64,000 nt of DNA from Strongyloides papillosus. Its lineage: Eukaryota; Nematoda; Chromadorea; Rhabditida; Strongyloididae. Where the stretch lies: assembly GCA_005656395.1 (NCBI GenBank), contig SRSI01000004.1, positions 310,001-374,000 of the forward strand, given 5' to 3'. Numbering within the stretch: the stretch's first letter is position 1; each line of letters opens with the position of its first letter. The notes below the pieces were generated by a model. The model was not told the DNA's origin. It did not search any database and saw only the letters and a list, made by a program, of their open reading frames with translations. The position numbers were made by a program, and so were the translations under genes. Of the stretch, positions 25,496 through 36,454 are shown piece by piece.

Positions 25496-25970
25496 TGTTA
25501 TATTTACTTGAAAGCCTAACTTTTAACTTGAAAAATACTTCGAACAAAATGTTGAATTATTAATTTAAAATATATTTATGCCTGTTTAAGTGATATCCTT
25601 TCTTTTTCATGATTTTTAGAATTTTTAAAATTTTTCAAAACAATGTAACTTACTAAAAACACCATATTTTTTACACTTTTATACGCATCTGACAGCCCAA
25701 CTTTTCTCTACAAAATAGTTTATAAAACATTATTATAAATCTATTTAATGTAAAAATTATGAAACATAAAATTTGTTTTATTTTTCCATAATGAAAATAA
25801 TTTTTTATTACTTTTAATTATTTTAATAAAAAACTAAAAGTAAATATACAACTAATATCGCTAATTTACAAAATTTTATATGATTTAACGATTGTTGCTT
25901 ATTATTATTATAAATATAAATATTTTTAAATATTTTTATTTATTAAATAGAAAATCGTTTAGAAAATGTG

Positions 25971-25991
25971 TAACGCCCTCAGAAGGCGTTA
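25971..25991. repeat. Hairpin TAACGCC-loop-GGCGTTA
   Basis: A perfect 7-bp stem (25971-25977 with 25985-25991) and a 7-nt loop inside element G. It probably belongs to the element; no function is shown. Confidence 0.5.
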
Positions 25992-26494
25992 ACTAAAAGA
26001 AAATATATATATCAAGAAGAATTCATACATAATGTCATATATTGAAATAGTAAAGATTGTTGTTACTTCATATTAATAAAAAGTTCATATTATATTTTAT
26101 TTCGTATTATCACCCGAGGATAGCACCTCGTTAAAAAAGCTTATAAGTGTTTCTTACAAAAATATTCATATCTTTACTTTAAATGGATAAATAACAATAA
26201 TTTTTAAACAATTTTGAAAAGGAGAAGTTGAGCTATTTAATGTGTAAAAAAATGTAAACATATAATAATTTTTCAAAAAGTTTCATCGTTTTGAAAAGTT
26301 AAAAAATTTTAAAAATCATAGAGGCTATTTAAATGACTATAACTATATTTTAAATTAATTTTTCTACACTTTGTTTAAAGTATTTTTAAAGTCAAAAATT
26401 AGGCTTTCAAATGAATATAATCTCATTAAAATATGTTTACATTAAAGAGAATTATTTCTACTAAAATTTTTTCAGAAACTTCCTGGACACCCTG

Positions 26495-27100
26495 TGTATC
26501 TAAATAGGCATAAATTATTAGGAATATTAAAAACATAAAAAAAGGGCTTTATTTTTTCTTGAGCAATTTATATCTAAATTTATTTTATGGCTTGATAATC
26601 AATCTTAGAGACAGGGAATTGTCATTCAAGCAAACTAGTTCTAAATTTCAATATTGACAAGAATATTGCAAATTTATTATTAGAAGATAATGATAATAGT
26701 AATAGTGATGATACTTCACATATTGGTGAAGAAAACAGTATTACAGAATCATATGAAGAAATCTTTATGGATTGTAATTTTTTAAAATAGTTTTTCCAAT
26801 TATAACATTGAAAATAAAAATTAATGAATCAAATAGCTAAATAAAGATTAAACCAAAAAGAAACCCTAAATAATGACAAAATAATTAGAATTTAGTTTTT
26901 GTAAAGGTGTAAACGTTGTTTACACTTTTTTTAAATATTTTAAATTATTAATTCGTTAATTATCTTTAAATCTATAAATAGTTTTCTAAGTTTATACCAT
27001 TATATATAATATATAATATTTAATATTAAATTGCCTTATCCAAAGAAAATCAAACTTTTTGCAGTAAGATATTAAGCTGACAATTTTTTGATGAACATAA
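26495..27100. other. Intergenic; possible coding relic at 26599-26790
   Basis: A 63-codon plus frame opens after a stop at 26596 and ends at TAG 26788-26790. It is acidic (LLLEDNDNSNSDDT, then ESYEEIFMDCNFLK) and looks more protein-like than its surroundings, perhaps the end of an old exon or transposon protein. No Met start or family match is seen. The rest is AT-rich with nothing recognised. Confidence 0.25.
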
Positions 27101-28170
27101 ATAGTCCTTCACAGTCGAGGTACATCTGATTGAGCACTATTTCTTCTAAAATTTAAGAGTATATTTTATAGTGAAGGAAAAAAATACTATTCCAGAAAAA
27201 TAAAAATTAAATTGAAATGTTTATACTTGATTAAGTAAAACTGAAATTAAAAAAAGAGTTATAATAATAGTAAAACAAATTGTTAGAATGATATATTTAG
27301 AAAATTTATTTTCGTTCATATTATATAACAATTTAAGAGTCTGGGCTTACTATTTTATCAATTATATAAACAGAAAGTAATAAAATGATAAACTTAAATA
27401 TTAGTTATAAAATTAGCAGTATTATTTTCTAAAAATTCTAATAAGTCATTTAATATTACCAATTGTCTATATCAAATACAACGTTAATTGATGTGTTAGT
27501 AGTTTAATTGCTGTAAATTAAAGAATGGTTTGTATCAGACAATTGTTTTTACCTTAGTATGTATAAGAAAGTTTATGCTTATGTATACATGTATGTGATC
27601 CATGAATTAAAAAAGATGTTTTGTTCGATTTATGTAGTAACACTTTTACATTATTTTTTGTCAATTTCTCCTTTTATATAATCAAATTACCTTATCCTAG
27701 TTTAAAAATAACATTTTAAAGAGATTGTTGAAAAACTAAAAAAAATTATTAATAAGTAAAAAAATTGATATTCAGAAAAAATACAATCTCAAATTTACAA
27801 AAATATTTAAAAGTTTAAAAAATTGCCCTTATAAAGGCAAATTATAGACAAAGTAAGTTAAAGTAACTGACATAATAGCTGGTAAACTTACAAAAAGTTC
27901 CATAATATATTTACAGATTATTAAAAGTATTTAAGTTAAGAAATTTTTTATAAAATCTTATATATTTCTGAATAATGTGTGGTGACCAGTCTATTTCAAC
28001 ATATACAAGAGTTTTTAGAAAGCAGCCTCAAATTAGAGAATACTTAAAGAGGAAAGAAGAAAAAACACTATATCAACAAGATTGAAATTAAATAATCAAT
28101 ATTTGATTAAATTAAAACAATGGAAATAAGTTATGGTAATAATCAAAAAAATTGATAAAACTATAAAAAA

Positions 28171-29210
28171 TATACCATTTTTCCGTCAATTTCAATAATT
28201 TTTCAACCAACTTCAACAATTTCTCAATCAATTTCAACAATTTTTTAACCATATTCAACATTTTTCTATCCAATTTTAACACTTTAAAAACTATTTATAA
28301 TTTTTTTTAGATGTGCAATTATAATCTTTTAAAAGATCAATTTTAATTTTTTTTAGTTATAAGATATGTTTACTTAAATATCGTATATTAGTATAAAATT
28401 GTATAAAACTTTTAAAAAATTTTTAATTTACAAAAAGAATACAAATTTTAAAAATTTATAAATTAATCAATTTGATTTTATGGTAGTAGGGAATTTCTGT
28501 AGCACAATTTGTAATATTCTTTTTAATGTATATAAATTACCCATTGCGATCAGTTGATGTAATTTTATTTATTTCAGACACTATTATATCTGATAAAACT
28601 CCATTTTCATTATTTCTTAATCATGATCTAACGCTGTTTTTAACTTTCGAAAATGCATTTTCGATAAGATTAAGCATGTATGAATACGGTGAAAGAAATA
28701 TAAAATCAAAATTAAACATGCTTATAATCATTTCAATCTCATTGTGTTTACTTCTTCACTAAAGATAAATTTTAAAAAAAAAGTATTTAATGTTTAAAAA
28801 CTACATTTTTTCCTTTGAAAAATAAAAGTACATTGAAAAAATGTTGGATTTGACTACACTGAGGAAAATAAACCGAGCGGATATTTGCGGTTGCAAATTT
28901 TTTTGCGTTTATGAGCGAACTTTTGTGGTTGATAGAAATTTCGACTTATTTTAATTGATATTTTTGCGGATATTTTACTTTAAATAAAAAGTATCTAATC
29001 TTACAACAACATTATAGTGATTTGCGGTTGCAAAATTTGGGATTTCTAGCCGCAAAAGTTTTCTAAGATAAGAACAGTGTTGGAATTGAATAAAAAAAAT
29101 GTTGAAGTTAAAAAGAAAAATGTTGAAATTGAATAAAAAAATAGTGAATTTGGTTAAAAAATTATTGAAATTGATTGAGAAATTGTTGAAATTGACGAAA
29201 AAATGGTATA
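28171..29210. repeat. Inverted minisatellite arms (TTGAAATTGA-type units)
   Basis: 28181-28290 holds tandem units of about 21 bp (TCAATTTCAACAATTT and variants). 29090-29200 holds the same units in reverse complement. The outer ends pair exactly: TATACCATTTTTC versus GAAAAAATGGTATA, allowing one base difference. The arms bracket about 800 bp that includes a small CACT-ended element. Confidence 0.65.
28857..29070. mobile_element. Small CACT-ended element with GCGGTTGCAAA words (copy 1)
   Basis: Starts CACTGAGGAAAAT and later reads GCGGTTGCAAAATTT, then TTTCTAGCCGCAAAA, and GTTTTCTAAG near its end. The same order occurs in inverse orientation in the compact copy at 30472-30549. The exact right boundary is uncertain. 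Confidence 0.5.
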
Positions 29211-29559
29211 AAAATCGAGGAAATTTATTTTTCAAATTTTGACGACTGAGAATCATGTTTTATTTACTTGGTAGCCAACCAGAATGTAACATGAAAATTA
29301 TTATAATTAGCTACCATATATTATTAATTTAGCAACTAATAAGGTAGACTCCCATCAGTCGAGGTACAACTGAATAGCCACCAATTCTTCTCAAATTTGA
29401 GAGTACTTCTAATAGAAAAAAAGAAAAAACATTTTTCCAACAAGGCAAAAATTAAATAATTAATAGTTTATCAAATAAAAGGATATAAGTTATGAAAATA
29501 ATAAAAAAAAATTGATAAAGTATAAAAAATAAAAACCAGGGAAATTTGTTTTTCAAATT

Positions 29560-29740
29560 TTAATAATTGGCATCATATATTATTTACTTGGTGGTCAATC
29601 ATGATATGTACGCGGGAAAATTTCATAATTTGCCACCATATATTTGCTTGGTGGACAATCATGATATATACACGGAAAATCTCGTGATCGGCCACCATAT
29701 AAATTTATTCGGTGGCCAATCAGATACGACTCCATCAGTC
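29560..29740. repeat. About 60-bp tandem repeat with GGTGG / CCACC inverted pairs
   Basis: Three degenerate units, each with a CTTGGTGGnCAATCATGATA-like part and a GCCACCATATA part: units from about 29572, 29631 and 29690. Each unit can form a CCACC...GGTGG stem. A weaker related unit lies at about 29262-29330. The array ends directly at the tRNA gene. Confidence 0.6.
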
Positions 29741-29813
29741 GCCTCATTAGTTCAGTTGGATAGAATGTATGACTTCTAATCATAAGGTCCTCGGTTCGAG
29801 CCCGGGATGAGGC
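29741..29813 (+). tRNA. tRNA-Arg (anticodon UCU)
   Basis: The 73-nt sequence folds as a full cloverleaf. The acceptor stem GCCTCAT pairs with ATGAGGC. T8/A9 are followed by a D arm with GTTC/GAAT pairing (one G-T) and a GG in the loop. The anticodon stem TATGA/TCATA encloses loop CTTCTAA with anticodon TCT. The T stem CTCGG/CCGGG has loop TTCGAGC. There is no intron. The downstream poly-T at 29824-29830 (TTTTTTT) is a plausible Pol III terminator. It is the only RNA gene I could support in the window. Confidence 0.92.
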
Positions 29814-29823
29814 TAGTATACAT

Positions 29824-29830
29824 ATTTTTT
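29824..29830 (+). terminator. Pol III poly-T terminator after tRNA-Arg
   Basis: A run of Ts starts about 11 nt after the mature tRNA 3' end, as expected for RNA polymerase III. T runs are common in this AT-rich DNA, so position is the only support. Confidence 0.5.
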
Positions 29831-30470
29831 AATATTGATGATCTTTATTACTTTTCTATATTTATTCTTAACAATTAATACAATGAATCATTTTTCTTAA
29901 TTTGTTTTCGAATAAAAGAAAGTGTTAATAATATATAGCCAGTAAACTTTATTTATTAGTACGTGCACCTATAAAAACATAGTTGACATATAATAATATA
30001 ATAATGAAATAATTATTATTTAAGAAAATTAAATTAAATTGACAGTATACTTCTGCTTTTTCATCATTTTTGAATATTACGTACTTTTGTATACTGCTTA
30101 CTAGCCATATCTTAAGTTGAAGTTCTCATTTTTGTAATTTTGGAATAAGACTTAGTGAACTAATCCCAAGGTTTTTATTCATCCTTTTTATTCATTTTAA
30201 AATATTAGTTATCTAAGTTGCAAATTTGGAGATCTTTTATTTATATTGTTAAAAAAATTTACTACTTGTATTGTGTAAGTATAATATTGTCTTATGTTTA
30301 ATATTGTATGTGTCTCTATCAAGGTGGTCACATAAATACTATACTTATAGTTAATAAAATAAAATTTATACAAATCTGAGTTTTTTTTCTTATAGGAATT
30401 GACGCCAACAACAACTTATTAAATTTTTACTTGTTCTTATCTATAAATCATATAAAATTTTTAATATTAC
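29831..30470. other. AT-rich spacer
   Basis: No gene, RNA or repeat could be recognised. Confidence 0.35.
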
Positions 30471-30471
30471 A

Positions 30472-30549
30472 CACTTAGAAAAATTTTGCGGCTAGAAACC
30501 GCAAAATTTGTGCAACCGCAAAAATCTGCACAACATATTTTCCCTAGTG
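30472..30549. mobile_element. Miniature CACT-ended hairpin element (copy 2)
   Basis: About 78 bp from CACTTAGAAAAATTTTGCGG to ATTTTCCCTAGTG. The ends are inverted (CACTTAGAAAA / TTTTCCCTAGTG) and the interior holds GCGGCTAGAAACCGC, a strong hairpin. It abuts the next element directly. Confidence 0.55.
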
Positions 30550-31481
30550 CACACAAAAAAAATGGGAAGCATTTTTGTGTAAAATGTAGTGGATTTTTCC
30601 AACCTACAAAAATTTGAATTTTCTTGATTTGCGACTAATCTTATCGCAATTATATCGTACTTAAAAATTAAAGTAATAATTAAGTAGTTATTAAAATAGG
30701 TTTCTACTTTTTATTATATCATTGGTATTTTAGAACTTAGATTGTTTTCTGTAGATACTTTTTTAAACATAAGATTAGAATTTAATTTTATGTAAGATTA
30801 CAAATGTTTTTATAAAAAGCAATTCTAAACATACCAAAATATTTTTATTAATAAGTTTTAATAGTTTAAGTTATTAGTAATTATATTTTTTATTATAAAA
30901 TTACACTCTTCTGAAGGTCGAAAAATTTTTTGTAATGACTCTGATGGTTCTATTAAAAAATTAAATCTACGAAAAATTATATGGATTTTTATCTATAATA
31001 AAAAATATCTTCTACATATTTAAACTTATATAAATACAAATACTAAAAAAATATTTTTAATTATTAATGCTTTGTGCGTTTAAATAATAATTTTTGGTTT
31101 TTTGTTATTATTATACGAATTTTTTATTGTTGCTAGTAAATTGTTTAGGACAATGATTTTTGTTAAAACTTAACAACTTTAAACGAAATTGAGTTCTAAC
31201 AACATGTTTCATATATATTAGAAAATTAGATCCTAAGATTAGCACTGTATCAAAAACATTAAGATTAAATAAAAGTTACATTACTTAAAATTTAAAACAT
31301 ATGTAATTTTGTAAAAAAGCAGCAAAATATTGCGACAAGCTAGTATTTTTCATTGTTTAGAACATTTTTGCTGTTGTGTAATATTTTTGAAATTTGAATG
31401 AATGTTGATTTTTTTAACAGGTGGAAATTTTTTATTGCATTTTAGATAGATTTGTCAAAATTTTCCCTTTTTTTGTGTGTG
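30550..31481. mobile_element. CACACAAAAA-ended TA-inserting DNA element, copy E
   Basis: About 930 bp, from CACACAAAAAAAATGGGAAG to TTTTTTTGTGTGTG followed by TA. Interior words are shared in order with copies A, B and J (GATTTGCGACTAAT, then GTTTTCTnnAnAnA, near the right end TTGCGACAAnCTA and ATAGATTTGTCAAAAT). No coding frame; uninterrupted. Confidence 0.75.
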
Positions 31482-32750
31482 TAATCAAATACTTGGAAGT
31501 ATAAAAATTTTTTATCAAAAATAAAAATGATCTTTAACAAACGACACCAAATATAAAAATAGACAACATTGTTCAAAAAGTAATACAGTTTTTTTTTTTT
31601 GCTTAATGACTTACTCTTTATTGAATTTTTATATCTTCCGAAAAAGTTAGATGAAAATTTAACATAGTTTTGTATATTCTATAGAAATTAAAATATGTAG
31701 AATTATGTTCATTAAAACATAAATTTTTGATTTCTCTTTAAAATAATGAGTATCAACTAGCTTGTACATTGCAGTAAATATTTATCACTAGCCTCTCCAC
31801 AAAATTGCTTTTTTTAACACGTATAAAATCTTTCTGAATTTTGGTAGACGAGGAAATTATTTCAGAAAATATTGAAGTTACAAGAAAAATAATTTTAGGA
31901 AAAATAAATTCCAGAATTTTTTTTTGTAAATTAAACTCAATACAGGGTAGACATACAGGATGACTCATAATTAACTTCCCACATGCGAGAGCTTATAACT
32001 TTTTTTTACGAAGAGATAAGAACGTAAAATTTTGCAGGTTAGTAGAACTAAGAGACAATATTTTTTATTTTTTTTATTTTTAAAAAATTATGGTCCCATT
32101 AGGACTTATGGCCATTTTAAAAAAATGTGTTTTTTTCGCCTTTATGAGTACGTAACTTTTTTATATAAAAAGATATTAAGATGATTTTTTACAGATCGAA
32201 AGCTCAACTTCTTTTGTACTATAGTTTTTAATATCATAAATATTGAACTTCATTAACATTGTTTAATTTTTAATTGAAACAAAAAAACCACAATTTTTGC
32301 CGAAATTTCGTAGTTTTTTCAAAATTAAAACTTATTGAGAAGATTCTCACTAAAGTGTTATCATTATTCTGATAGAGTTAACGAAGCTCTATCGAATGAG
32401 TATAATGCCATTAAAATAAAATGCTATTGACGAAAGTTATGATTTACCAAAGATCACAAATTCCGTACTTTTGGTAAAAAATTAAGTTACAAACACTATT
32501 TTTATATACTTTTATATTGACTCGACATGGATGCAACGAAATATGCAACGTTAGCGTTTTTGACCCCTTTTATTTCAGAATTAGACTCTGAAATTTTGCA
32601 TGGAGGTAGATTCCAACATGGACAACTATAATTTAAAAAGAAAATTTCAAAAAAGTTTCTCCAAAGTGGAGATAATTAAGGCCAAAGTGCCAAAAATGAT
32701 GATTTTTTTTAATTAATGGCCGGGCCGTAAATTAATAATAAATTTAACAC

Positions 32751-32781
32751 ACACACATACAAATTTAATATGTATGTGTGT
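32751..32781. repeat. 10-bp stem hairpin ACACACATAC / GTATGTGTGT
   Basis: A perfect inverted repeat with an 11-nt AT-rich loop inside element F. It could equally be a CA/TG microsatellite that happened to fold. Confidence 0.45.
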
Positions 32782-33435
32782 CAGTACTTTGTGTTAAATA
32801 ATTTTGTTATAAAAAAGATAAAAAAATCGTTGATTTTTGGCATCTCCAGAAAGTTTTTCGTGACAATAATATTAAAAACAAGTTAGACTTTAGAAAAAAT
32901 AAAAACCTTTTGGATTTAAAATTTCCAGAGTTTAACTTTAAACGTTTTTATTGTATATTTTTAAAAATTTTAACCAGTTTAAAAGAACATTTTTGTAAAT
33001 AATCTTCATTTTATTATTATAAATTTACAATTTTTAAATTTTACTGTTTTTTTAAATATTAAATATTGATTTAAGTAATTTAAATATTATTAAATGTTAT
33101 GTTTGAAAAAATGTACCTGTAAACTGTTAATTTGGTCATTTACAATGGAAACACTTTTCATTGTAAAGTTTGTAGATAATTAATTTACTGTCACGAAAAA
33201 TTATGAAAATAAATAACAGTACCAAAAATCTTAGTTTTTGGTAAAAAATATACTTTTATATTGAGATTCATTTTGCGCACTCAAAAGTATGAAAATAAAT
33301 TTCGCGCACTCAAAAGGATGAAAATAAATTTTGACTTTTATATTATCACTTTACCTGGCAATATAAAAGTATCGCCGTCCCAGGCATTAAAATATTTATC
33401 GAAGACTACAAAAAAATATCACTACATAATAAATA

Positions 33436-34719
33436 TTAGGTTGTTCAATTGAAAATGTCGCTTTTTAGATCATCAAATTTTAAATGATCATAACTTTCTT
33501 ATACATTCACGTATCGCTACAAGATATATACCATCTTGTAGAGCAAATCGAGAACTATCATTGTCATCTTTTTTCATTTTGTTTGCAATTATTAAAAAGT
33601 TGCTATTACTCTAAAAAAAAGTTACGTCAAAAATGGATTTCCGACCAATTTATTTGTACGAGTTCAAACTTGGCTAAGCACCAACTAAAACTTTAAGGAA
33701 AATAAATAAAACATTTGGTCAAAGATCCACTAACAAACGAACCATACAACGTTGGTTCCAGAAATTCCGCAATGGAGATATAAGTCTTCAAAGGCAGGAG
33801 GGTTTTCATGGAACAAATGTTCTTGAGAACGAAAAAATAAAAAAAATGGTGGAACATAATCCAAGAATAACTGTTCGGGAGCTCACAGGGGAGTTGAATG
33901 TCAGTGTTGAAACTGTATCTAACTACTTAAAACTTATAAATATGAAGGAAAAAATGGATTCTTACGTACCTCATGAGTATACCCCCAACTAATGTTTAAG
34001 AAGCATGTAAACTTGTTATTCTTTGATTCACAGGAACAAAATGACCCATTTTTAAAAGGGATTGTAACGTGCGATGAAAAATGGATCATGTTTGACAATT
34101 GTAAAAGGTTATCGCAATAGGTGGGCAAAAATGAGAGCCCTAAAAACTTCCCGAAACTCAGGCATTCAAATAAGAAGGTAATCCTAATTATTTGGTGAAA
34201 TTGTGATGGAATCATCCATCATAAGTATCTAAATCCTAGAGAAACTATAACTCTAGACAGATGCTGTAAGGAAGAAGAAGAAATGCGCAAGAAATTATCT
34301 GTTCTGAAGCCTGGAATTGGTCAACAAAAGAGGTTTAATATTACTCCATGATAATGCTAAACCTCACGTTTCAAAAACGACGGTGAGGAAGCTTAAAGAC
34401 TTAGAATGTGAAACTCTACTACATCTTGCTTATTCATCGGACTTGTCTCCAACAGATTATCATTTATTCAAGGAATTAGAGCTTCATTTGCGGCAGAAGA
34501 AATTCACCAAATCTGATGACCTGAAAAATGACGTCTTGAAGTTTTTGGATTCTAGAGACCGGAGTTTTTTTCAAATGGCATAAATAAACTTGTATCACGT
34601 TGGCAACAATGTGCTGATTCCAACGGTACTTATTTCAAATAAAAATATTAATTTTTGACTGAGTTGTGACATTTTAAAATTGACTGTCAAAAAGCGACAT
34701 TTTCAATTGAACAACCTAA
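33436..34719 (+). mobile_element. mariner DNA transposon (full length, inactivated)
   Basis: 1284 bp with TIRs starting TTAGGTTGTTCAATTGAAAA, identical for the first 31 bp, and a TA target duplication (33434-33435, 34720-34721). The transposase remains but is broken by stops and frameshifts. Readable parts in order are a helix-turn-helix region (TIQRWFQKFRNGD, about 33735-33790), TVRELTGELNVSVETVSNYL (about 33865-33930), WDSYVPHE-like residues near 33955, and the C-terminal catalytic part at 34317-34583 with HDNAKPH and SDLSPTDYHLF, the second and third aspartates of the mariner DD34D motif. Because the ends are intact it may still be mobilisable in trans. Confidence 0.9.
34317..34583 (+). 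pseudogene. mariner transposase catalytic fragment
   Basis: The longest surviving frame of the mariner above (88 codons). It shows the conserved LLHDNAKPHV block, the SSDLSPTDYHLFKELELHL block and the family's usual C-terminal stretch. Upstream and downstream conserved segments continue in other frames (for example LVSRWQQCADSNGTYF just after its stop), proving frameshift damage. It cannot give a working enzyme. Confidence 0.88.
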
Positions 34720-35962
34720 TAATAAGAGCTTTTCTCATTAAAATAATAAAAAATAAGGATATATTAAATATTACATTTACAAACAAACATCTGCAAAAGG
34801 AAATGCTTTAATTTCTAACAAATGAAGAACATAATGTAAATAATTTAAAAGAAATATTTGCTACAACTATTGTTTAATTACAAGCGACAAAGCATTCAAA
34901 TGCCTGGGACGGCGATACTTTTATATTGCCAGGTAAAGTGATAATATAAAAATCAAAATTTATTTTCATCCTTTTGAGTGCGCAAAATTTATTTTCATAC
35001 TTTTGAGTGCGCAAAATGAATCTCAATATAAAAGTATATTTTTTACCAAAAACTAAGATTTTTGGTACTGTTATTTTTAACATATTTAATACCTTATAGT
35101 ATTATTTTGATCAATAAAGTATTCTAATTTACGGTATATTGCTCATTTGTCCATATTTGGCCAAAAAAATTCCATTAATTTTTACCACTTAAATTTTTTT
35201 AAAAATTATTTTTTTTAACATTTATTACAATTTATTTGCGTTTTATACTATTTTAAATAACAATTGCCTATAAGAGCATTTTTATGCATCTTTCAAAAAT
35301 TTCGTATTTTCGACCTTGTTCTCATTGGATTTATGTTCGAAATATGAACAATTAGCAATAAAAAATAAAATAATATTTCAACTACTTTCAATAAATAATC
35401 ATTATCGATGTTGAAAAATTGAAAAAAATAGCATACTTTTTTTCAAATACTAAAGAAAATGAAAAATTAGACAATTTTTTAGTTGTCATAACTTTTTTGA
35501 AACTTATTACCAAGAAACAAGATTATTACCGTTGAATAGGGCATCGTTTACTCTATCAGAATAATGATAACACTTTAGTGAGAATCTTTTCAATGAGCTT
35601 TAATTTTTAAGAAAGCACAAAAATTTTCCAAAAATCGTTGTTTTTTGTTTTTACTAAAAATTATACAATGTTAATGAAGTTTATTATTTATGATATTTGT
35701 GATTCTAGTACAAAAGAAGTTAAGCTTTCGACCTGTAAAAGAATCATCTCAATATCTCTTTATAAAAAAAGTTACATGCACGAATATAAAAAAAACAACT
35801 TTTTTTTCAAATGGCCATAAATCCTAGTAAAACCATAATTTTTTAACAAGAAAAAAATATTATTTCGCTTATCTACAAATACACGAAATTGTACGCTTTT
35901 ATCTTACGTAGGAAAAAAGTTATAAGCTTTTGCAAGGGGTGAGTTACTTTTGAGATCCCTTT

Positions 35963-36454
35963 GAAAATAAAAATCTTTGATAATATTGTAAGTATAGTAA
36001 ATTTTAAAGTAATATATAAAAGTTTTAGGTGGCTACATATTATTTAAGTAATCAATAAAATTCTATAATTATCTTCTTGTGTTAAATTAGTGCAATTCAA
36101 TAAAAATTAATTCTGCTTTATTATTTTATGACAAAACGTATAATGAATCCTCAACAATAAGTAATTTGTTTAAATGATTATTTTTACTTGTAAATTGTAC
36201 TACCATAAAAGTACCAAAAACGTTTATTATTAAAATTTACAGTATAATTCTGGTAGATTCTTGAGAGCTTAAAAAGATCTCTGAACATTAAAAGTATAAC
36301 AATGAACTTTAGTTAAACTTTTATTTAGTAAAGAGGTAAATAATATAAAAAGAAAGATATACAAACTTATAATGTATGAATGTAAATTCAGTACTTAAGT
36401 TCAGTAATTCTCTGAACTACTAAGGTGTGAAATGAAGTGAAAAATTATAACATA
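35963..36454. other. AT-rich spacer between elements
   Basis: No gene or repeat seen. Confidence 0.35.

Larger units (their letters stand above)
21715..26494. mobile_element. 4.8 kb element with CAGGGTGTCC terminal inverted repeats (element G)
   Basis: Left end CAGGGTGTCCAGGAAGTCTC, right end TTCCTGGACACCCTG. The terminal inverted repeat extends about 85 bp (both contain ATGTAAACATATTTTAATGA or its complement), then diverges. The left flank is TA; the right flank is TG, so the target duplication is imperfect. Inside lie a large palindrome (about 22484-23790) and a GC-rich tandem repeat (25300-25495). No transposase frame survives or can be seen. Open frames here, such as 21685-22053 on the minus strand, are translations of the repeat. 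Confidence 0.7.
27105..29565. repeat. Dispersed CAGTCGAGGTAC repeat family
   Basis: Copies beginning CAGTCGAGGTACA at about 27113 and 29356 share a following TTCTTCTnAAATTTnAGAGTA word and a poly-A-rich tail. A related degenerate copy lies near 28020-28170, and a truncated ACTCCATCAGTCG sits at 29728-29740, immediately before the tRNA. Noncoding. Confidence 0.5.
33211..35076. mobile_element. Fold-back element D nested in F, carrying a mariner
   Basis: Arms of about 180 bp are nearly identical in inverse orientation: AACAGTACCAAAAATC at 33214-33229 versus GATTTTTGGTACTGTT at 35057-35072, continuing to CCGTCCCAGGCATT versus AATGCCTGGGACGG. Each arm contains two copies of a GCGCACTCAAAAG unit about 30 bp apart. 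Without the mariner it would be about 580 bp. Confidence 0.75.
31956..35962. mobile_element. 4.0 kb fold-back element with CAGGATGACTCA-type ends (element F)
   Basis: The left arm (31956 to about 32400) and inverted right arm (about 35520 to 35962) are matching but diverged. GCTTATAACTTTTTT occurs near the left tip and its complement near the right tip. Both arms carry TCTCACTAAAGTGTTATCAT or its inverse, and a GATAGAG...CTCTATC hairpin module (left 32371-32393; right degenerate at 35532-35557). A smaller fold-back containing a mariner is inserted at 33211-35076. TA precedes the left end. Confidence 0.7.

Noticed and set aside
25971..25991. TAACGCC hairpin as a bacterial-type terminator
   Set aside because: This is eukaryotic DNA, no gene precedes it, and it lies inside a mobile element.
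34874..35083. 69-codon minus frame and its twin at 33261-33452
   Set aside because: Both are translations of the two inverted arms of element D.
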